Assembly (NCBI GenBank): GCA_902622625.1 | Contig: CACNQS010000009.1 | Coordinates: 1-50,747, forward strand | DNA: 50,747 nt | Reading direction: 5' to 3' | Origin: an uncultured Prochlorococcus sp. | GTDB taxonomy: Bacteria > Cyanobacteriota > Cyanobacteriia > PCC-6307 > Cyanobiaceae | Part shown: piece after piece, positions 45,821-50,747 of the stretch | Layout of the letters: the number at the start of each line of letters is the position of its first letter | Position numbering within the stretch: the stretch's first letter is position 1 | The notes under the pieces: model-generated | Databases searched by the model: none | What the model saw: only the letters and a program-made list of their open reading frames with translations | Told to the model about the DNA's origin: nothing | Position numbers and translations under genes: made by a program

Positions 45821-46075
45821 TTATTTTTCCCAAAAGGGGTCTGTAGTTAAAGAAACCCGTAATGTACATTGTTTATTATTTTTAATTTCACTTATACAAG
45901 CCCTAATTGTTTCACCATTTACATCTATTTCACAGGCTCCACAACTTCCTGTGAGGCAGCCAGTAGGGATTTCTAAACCTGCTTTTTCAGCAGAATAAAA
46001 CCAGTCATCACCATCTGAAACAAATGTTTCTTTATTGTTTGGCCATATTACTTTTATATTTTTTTTTTCTTTCAA
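45821..46075 (-). CDS. [2Fe-2S] ferredoxin-like protein
   Basis: 84 residues with a TTG start that overlaps the cobQ stop (TTGA). Cys40, Cys45, Cys48 and Cys60 form C-x4-C-x2-C-x11-C (GCLTGSCGACEIDVNGETIR then AC), a spacing nearer to the small subunits of molybdenum hydroxylases than to photosynthetic ferredoxin (about 29 residues before the last Cys). A further Cys70 follows. It probably carries electrons; the partner is unknown. Confidence 0.8.
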   Translation of the reverse strand: MKEKKNIKVIWPNNKETFVSDGDDWFYSAEKAGLEIPTGCLTGSCGACEIDVNGETIRACISEIKNNKQCTLRVSLTTDPFWEK

Positions 46076-47601
46076 CTTAAAAATGATTTGAGATTTAAAT
46101 GTTTATGGAATTCATTCGCAAGATTATCAATAATGTGTTGTCTCTTCTCTTTATAAGATATTGATTTTTTATTTAATATTGGTAGATTTTTACTCTTCCT
46201 TATTAAATTAATATATTGAACTCTCCAACTGTCATTTTCAAAGATCCCATGAATGTATGTACCTGCAATAGTTCCTCCTTTATTATTTTCTTTGTACCAA
46301 CCAAGGTCTGAATCTTTAAAAATAGGATTAATCATTAATGAACTTTGGATGTCATCTAATACAGTTTGACCATTATGAATTTCAAATCCATTAATTTCTG
46401 ATTGGCACGGCCATATAGATTTAGATTTGATTTGACGTGTTAATTTTTTTTTAAAGAAAGTCGTTTTTAATGGAAGTAATCCAATACCTTTAATTTTTTG
46501 TTCAGAATAATTTTTGGAACCCTCTTTTAAATAAGGATCTTCAAGTGTAGTCCCTAACATCTGTAAACCTCCACATATGCCAATAATATTTCCTTTGTTT
46601 TTTGAATAGTCGCTTATATCCTTAGATAATCCAGAATTCTCAAGAAATATTTGATCTTTAATAGTTTGTTTACTGCCCGGCAGAATAATGAAGTCATACT
46701 TACTTAGGTTTTGTGATTTTCTTATCCATTCAATAAATATTGTTTCTTCATTTTCTAGGGGATCAAAATCCGAGAAGTTACTAATAGATGGTAATTTTAT
46801 AATTCCAACTTTGATTTCAGGATTTTTAGAAAGTGATTTTTTCTCTATTAAATCTAAAGAATCCTCTGGAGGAAATGAATCATTTAACCATGGAATAATG
46901 CCAATAACAGGGATTTGAGTCTTACTCTCTATCCATTTCTTCCCATCTTCAAATAATGAAAGGTCTCCTCTAAATCTATTTATAATAATTCCCTTAATAA
47001 GCTTCTTTTCTTCAGGCTTCATTAATTCAAGAGTACCAATTATTTGTGCAAATATGCCTCCCCTTTCAATATCAGTAACTAATATGCAATTTGCATTTAA
47101 ATATTTAGCAACTCTTAAATTAGTTAAATCTCTATGAATCAAATTCATCTCTACAGGACTTCCTGCCCCTTCGATAATTAAACGGCAATTCGGATTCTGT
47201 TTGTAAATAGACTTTAAACTTTTTTTAATTACTTCCCAGCCTGGAATAAACCAATCTTTGTAGTAATTTTGTGCGGTTGTGGTCCCTATGCTTTTGCCAA
47301 GGTGAATCACCTCGCTTATTGAGTTTCCTTGTGGTTTTAATAAAATGGGATTCATCTCTGAAGAGGGATTAATACCACAAGCAAAAGCTTGAAGTGCTTG
47401 TGAATATGCCATCTCTCCACCTTCCCAATCAACCCAGGCATTGTTACTCATATTTTGTCCTTTAAAAGGTATTGGTTTTTCTCCTAAATTTTTAAGAATT
47501 CTGCAAATAGCAGTAACAGTTAATGATTTTCCTGCTCCACTGGAAGTGCCTAGGACCATTATTGGTCTCTTTCTTTCATGTAATTTTGCTTCTAATTCCA
47601 T
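46072..47601 (-). CDS. cobQ: Cobyric acid synthase
   Basis: 509 residues. The N-terminal P-loop domain MVLGTSSGAGKSLTVTAICR and the following KPIPFKGQNMSNNAWVDWEG are specific. The C-terminal glutamine amidotransferase has the nucleophile IGICGGLQMLG and a C-terminal GTYIHGIFEND with the catalytic His. It adds four amide groups to the corrin ring in cobalamin (pseudocobalamin) synthesis. It overlaps the ferredoxin-like gene by 4 bases. Confidence 0.95.
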   Translation of the reverse strand: MELEAKLHERKRPIMVLGTSSGAGKSLTVTAICRILKNLGEKPIPFKGQNMSNNAWVDWEGGEMAYSQALQAFACGINPSSEMNPILLKPQGNSISEVIHLGKSIGTTTAQNYYKDWFIPGWEVIKKSLKSIYKQNPNCRLIIEGAGSPVEMNLIHRDLTNLRVAKYLNANCILVTDIERGGIFAQIIGTLELMKPEEKKLIKGIIINRFRGDLSLFEDGKKWIESKTQIPVIGIIPWLNDSFPPEDSLDLIEKKSLSKNPEIKVGIIKLPSISNFSDFDPLENEETIFIEWIRKSQNLSKYDFIILPGSKQTIKDQIFLENSGLSKDISDYSKNKGNIIGICGGLQMLGTTLEDPYLKEGSKNYSEQKIKGIGLLPLKTTFFKKKLTRQIKSKSIWPCQSEINGFEIHNGQTVLDDIQSSLMINPIFKDSDLGWYKENNKGGTIAGTYIHGIFENDSWRVQYINLIRKSKNLPILNKKSISYKEKRQHIIDNLANEFHKHLNLKSFLS

Positions 47602-47667
47602 TAGTAATTTATATTAATTTTAAAATTTATTAATTATTAAATTGAATTATAATTTGATAAAAAATTT

Positions 47668-48279
47668 GTGTTAATTCTAGCCTCTGCTTCTCAATCTAGA
47701 AAGAAATTACTAGAAAATTGTCAAATCGAATTTATCCAAATATCAAGTGACTTTGATGAAACTACTATTCAAGAGAAGAATATATTTAATTTAGCTTTGG
47801 AATTATCTTTTCAAAAGGCTAATAATATATCTGAAAATATTCAAAAAATATCCTTGACCGAAGAATTTAATTATGGTCCTTTGGAAATACTTGGGTGCGA
47901 TTCAATTTTTGAATTTAAAGAAGAAGCTTATGGAAAACCATCTAATAAAGAGGAAGCATTTAATAGATGGAAAAAAATGTCTGGAGAATTTGGATTTTTA
48001 CATACTGGTCATACTCTAATAATTGGGAATTTAGATTCAACTTCCAAAAATTTTAAAATCACTGAAATAATAAAAAAAACAATAAGTTCAAGAGTTTATT
48101 TTTCTAATTTGGAAGATTGGGAAATTAAGAGTTATGTAGATACAAATGAACCTTTATATTGCGCCGGAGGATTTGCATTAGAAGGTATAGGGGGTAAATA
48201 TATAGAAAAAATAGAGGGTTGCTTCAGTAATGTAATGGGATTAAGTTTGCCATGGCTTAGAGAAAATTTATATAGATAA
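47668..48279 (+). CDS. maf: Maf-family nucleotide pyrophosphatase
   Basis: 203 residues with a GTG start. [19 protein letters not shown] is the S-x-S-x-x-R motif; [20 protein letters not shown] then [13 protein letters not shown] carries the D-S-x-x and K-P motifs; [20 protein letters not shown] then GCFSNVMGL is the C-terminal signature. It hydrolyses non-canonical or excess nucleoside triphosphates. It is divergent from cobQ and convergent with psbC. Confidence 0.93.
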   Translation: MLILASASQSRKKLLENCQIEFIQISSDFDETTIQEKNIFNLALELSFQKANNISENIQKISLTEEFNYGPLEILGCDSIFEFKEEAYGKPSNKEEAFNRWKKMSGEFGFLHTGHTLIIGNLDSTSKNFKITEIIKKTISSRVYFSNLEDWEIKSYVDTNEPLYCAGGFALEGIGGKYIEKIEGCFSNVMGLSLPWLRENLYR

Positions 48280-48290
48280 TAAAATTGAGC

Positions 48291-48324
48291 AAAAAAAACC
48301 CTATCCGAAGATAGGGCTTTTTTT
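48291..48324. terminator. Bidirectional terminator between maf and psbC
   Basis: CCCTATC-CGAA-GATAGGG (48299-48316) flanked by eight A residues on the left and seven T residues on the right. It can stop maf on the plus strand and psbDC on the minus strand. Confidence 0.92.
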
Positions 48325-48338
48325 AGTTGAGATAGAAG

Positions 48339-49721
48339 TTAATCTAAATCAGGCATTTCTAGTGCAGGTTCACTCTTTCTGTCGATTCCTTTTTCGAAAC
48401 CAGCGGCGGCAGCTCTAGCACGTCCAGCATGCCAAAGATGACCAATGAATGTAAACCATCCTAGGAAGAATTGAGCTGCAGCTAACCATTGTCTTAAGTT
48501 AACGAAGTTAACAGCATTTGGCTCTGTAATGATTCCACCAACAGAGTTGATAGAAGCGTTTGGAGCATGAGTCATATATTCAGCTGCTCTTCTTACCTGC
48601 CAAGGCTGAATATCATTTTGGATTTTCTCAAGGCTCAATCCATTAGGTCCTCTTAGAGGCTCTAACCATGGTCCTCTGAAATCCCAAAATCTCATTGTTT
48701 CACCACCAAATATAATTTCACCAGTAGGAGATCTCATGAGATACTTACCTAAACCTGTTGGTCCCATTGTTGAACCTACGTTAGCTCCAATTCTTTGGTC
48801 TCTCACTAGGAAAGTAAAGCTTTGAGCCTGTGAAGCTTCAGCATTTGTTGGGCCATAAAACTCTGAAGGGTAAGCAGTGTTGTTAAACCAGATGAATGTT
48901 GAAGCAATAAAGCTTGCTACACAAATTCCACCAAGAGCGTAACTTAATAGTCCTTCACCATTCCAGATAAAAGCTCTTCTTGCCCATCCAAAGGGTTTAG
49001 TAAAGATATGGAATATTCCTCCAATGATTGCAGTAATACCCACGTAAACATGTCCACCAACAATATCTTCAATGGAGTTAACACCGATTATTGAACCAGC
49101 TCCTCCCCATGGAGATCTGAATAAATAACCAAGAATAACTCTTGGATCTAAGGTTGGATTTACAAGCCTGACTTCGCCACCACCTGGTGCCCAAGTGTCA
49201 TATGCACCGCCAATAAAACACCAGTTTACTGACCATGCTAGTGCACCTACACCTAGAACAATCAAATGATATCCGAGGATATTTGTCATTTGATTTTTAT
49301 CTCTCCAATCGGTTGAGAAAAATGGGAAATCTTGTTCAAGTTTTTCTGGACCTGCTAATGAATGGTAAATACCACCAAAACCAAGAACAGCGGAAGCTAT
49401 CAAATGAACCACGCCTGCTTGGAAGAAAGGCATGATATCAGTAACTTCACCACCTGGTCCTATTCCATAGCCAAACATTGCAACGTGTGGCATACAGATT
49501 AAACCTTGCTCCCACATTGGTTTATCAAAAGTAAAATGATTAACCTCAAAGAGCATCATTGCTCCCGCCCAAAAGACTATTAGTCCAGAGTGAGCAATGT
49601 GAGCTCCTAATAAACGTCCAGATAAATTGATTAATCTAGCGTTACCTACATACCAGGCATAACCAGTTTCCTCAATACTTTGGTTTGGAGCTCTTAATAA
49701 ATTATTAAAGGGCGTTTCCAC
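48339..49721 (-). CDS. psbC: Photosystem II CP43 chlorophyll protein
   Basis: 460 residues from a GTG at 49721, preceded by GAGGAGG (49731-49737) at 9 bases, the classic psbC start inside the end of psbD. The frame can be read from 49748, which adds YSLRRFFH, but that codon has no such site. CP43 binds antenna chlorophylls and Mn-cluster ligands: [20 protein letters not shown] includes Glu354 and Arg357 (usual numbering). The six helices and large lumenal loop are complete. It overlaps psbD by 17 bases. Confidence 0.97.
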   Translation of the reverse strand: METPFNNLLRAPNQSIEETGYAWYVGNARLINLSGRLLGAHIAHSGLIVFWAGAMMLFEVNHFTFDKPMWEQGLICMPHVAMFGYGIGPGGEVTDIMPFFQAGVVHLIASAVLGFGGIYHSLAGPEKLEQDFPFFSTDWRDKNQMTNILGYHLIVLGVGALAWSVNWCFIGGAYDTWAPGGGEVRLVNPTLDPRVILGYLFRSPWGGAGSIIGVNSIEDIVGGHVYVGITAIIGGIFHIFTKPFGWARRAFIWNGEGLLSYALGGICVASFIASTFIWFNNTAYPSEFYGPTNAEASQAQSFTFLVRDQRIGANVGSTMGPTGLGKYLMRSPTGEIIFGGETMRFWDFRGPWLEPLRGPNGLSLEKIQNDIQPWQVRRAAEYMTHAPNASINSVGGIITEPNAVNFVNLRQWLAAAQFFLGWFTFIGHLWHAGRARAAAAGFEKGIDRKSEPALEMPDLD

Positions 49722-50747
49722 GTGGAAGAACCTCCTCAGGGAATACAAAGTTTTCGTGTGGTTGATCCACAGAAGACATCCATGCTCGCATACCTTCGTT
49801 CAAAAGTATATTTTTTGTATAGAAAGTTTCAAATTCTGGATCTTCTGCTGCACGGATTTCTTGGCTTACGAAATCATAAGCTCTTAGGTTTAGTGCTAAG
49901 CCGACAATACCAATTGAAGATGTCCACATACCCATAACAGGTACAAATAGCATCAAGAAATGTAAGAAACGCTTGTTTGAGAAAGCAATACCGAAGATTT
50001 GACTCCAGAATCTATTCGCTGTGATCATTGAATAAGTTTCTTCTTCTTGAGTTGGGTCAAAAGCTCTAAATGTTGAACTTTGAACCTTACCATCAGTGTA
50101 AATACTTGTATCTTCATACAAAGTATTTTGTACTGTAGCTCCATGGATAGCGCAAAGTAGAGCACCACCAAGAATTCCAGCAACACCCATCATGTGGAAT
50201 GGATTTAAAGTAATGTTGTGAAAACCTTGAATGAACAGAATGTAACGGAAGATTGCTGCGACACCGAATGAAGGAGCGAAGAACCAACTATGCTGTCCTA
50301 AAGGATAAATAAGGAAAATACTTGTGAATACTGCAATTACCGCTGAGAATGCTAAAGCGTTATATGGTCTTATTCCAACAAGGCCAGCAATTTCAAACTG
50401 ACGGAGCATAAAACCAATTAGGCCAAATACTCCATGTAATGCGACGAAGTTCCAAAGTCCACCAAGCTGTAGCCATCTTACGAAACTACCTTGGGCTTCA
50501 GGACCCCATAAAAATAGAAGACTGTGTCCCATGGCATCACCAGGGGTACTTACAGCTGCTGTTAAAAAGTTACAACCTTCAAGGTATGAGCTTGCAACTC
50601 CATGTGTGTACCAAGAGGTAACAAATGTTGTTCCGACGAACCAACCACCTATAGCAAGATATGCACAAGGAAGTAGAAGTAGTCCGGACCAACCAATAAA
50701 TACAAAGCGGTCGCGCTTCAACCAATCATCGAGGACATCAAACCATC
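49705..50747 (-). CDS. psbD: Photosystem II reaction centre protein D2 (5' end beyond the right edge)
   Basis: The frame is open to the edge and encodes D2 from [14 protein letters not shown] onward; about a dozen N-terminal residues lie outside. [17 protein letters not shown] contains TyrD, and [14 protein letters not shown] holds the TyrD-partner His and the P680 ligand His; it ends [16 protein letters not shown]. Compared with typical cyanobacterial D2 recalled from memory, the stromal D-E loop is about 7 residues longer and positions equivalent to 128, 165 and 191 differ (Gly, His, Ile). Confidence 0.98.
   Translation of the reverse strand, partial: WFDVLDDWLKRDRFVFIGWSGLLLLPCAYLAIGGWFVGTTFVTSWYTHGVASSYLEGCNFLTAAVSTPGDAMGHSLLFLWGPEAQGSFVRWLQLGGLWNFVALHGVFGLIGFMLRQFEIAGLVGIRPYNALAFSAVIAVFTSIFLIYPLGQHSWFFAPSFGVAAIFRYILFIQGFHNITLNPFHMMGVAGILGGALLCAIHGATVQNTLYEDTSIYTDGKVQSSTFRAFDPTQEEETYSMITANRFWSQIFGIAFSNKRFLHFLMLFVPVMGMWTSSIGIVGLALNLRAYDFVSQEIRAAEDPEFETFYTKNILLNEGMRAWMSSVDQPHENFVFPEEVLPRGNAL
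49731..49737 (-). promoter_or_regulatory. Shine-Dalgarno site of psbC inside psbD
   Basis: GAGGAGG on the minus strand, 9 bases before the GTG at 49721. It decides the CP43 start and lies wholly within psbD coding sequence. Confidence 0.85.

Overview
The window is strongly AT-rich and densely coding. It carries marker genes of a marine picocyanobacterium, almost certainly a high-light-type Prochlorococcus: a Pcb chlorophyll-binding antenna gene next to flavodoxin (isiB), the overlapping psbD-psbC pair, futA, ycf46, several cyanobacteria-only DUF families (DUF3386, DUF1824, DUF2808, DUF2079), many very short genes, and an RNA of the Yfr2 (Cyano-1) family. No transposase, integrase, CRISPR array or rRNA gene was seen.

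Positions 1 to about 16,100 form a cell-surface polysaccharide cluster. On the + strand are a DUF3431 gene, the GDP-mannose enzyme manC, a 3'-truncated UDP-glucose dehydrogenase, and a glycosyltransferase that lost its 5' end exactly at the ugd junction. A long minus-strand run follows: an O-antigen ligase/polymerase-type protein, a large GT-C membrane transferase, a GT4 transferase, an initiating sugar-phosphate transferase, an ABC flippase/exporter, UDP-galactopyranose mutase, a polyprenyl-phosphate glycosyltransferase fused to GtrA, and a DUF2079 membrane transferase. Together they can start a lipid-linked glycan, supply GDP-mannose, UDP-Galf and polyprenyl-linked sugars, extend the glycan and export it. 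The block ends at tRNA-Arg(TCT), whose 3' end faces it, the usual layout of a genomic island.

From about 16,300 to 29,700 lies conserved core: an HTH protein, a LapA-like protein, rsmI, cysQ, pnp, rpsN, an M50 protease, serS, ycf46, yidC, a PH-domain protein, rnpA, rpmH, a DUF2808 protein, aroH and sppA. The order rpmH-rnpA-PH protein-yidC is the widely conserved bacterial cluster. At 29,700 to 33,600 an EamA exporter, a GT4 and an ArnT-like transferase form a second small sugar group.

From 33,600 to 46,100 is a mosaic of small conserved and stress genes: a ribbon-helix-like protein, an AEC transporter, SemiSWEET, a thioredoxin-fold protein, isiB-pcb, DUF3386, a methyltransferase, a MIF-like tautomerase, DUF1824, glyQ, futA, tRNA-Ser(CGA), a rhomboid protease, the Yfr2-like RNA and a [2Fe-2S] protein. 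isiB, pcb and futA suggest an iron-limitation neighbourhood. The window closes with cobQ, maf and psbC-psbD (psbD runs off the right edge).

The most notable items are the out-of-frame ugd/glycosyltransferase junction, a 60-codon gene at 45,078-45,259 that a single extra base would restore, a structured intergenic region at 43,240-43,470 with signs of a minus-strand transcript, an Ig-like insertion in YidC, and unusual substitutions in D2.
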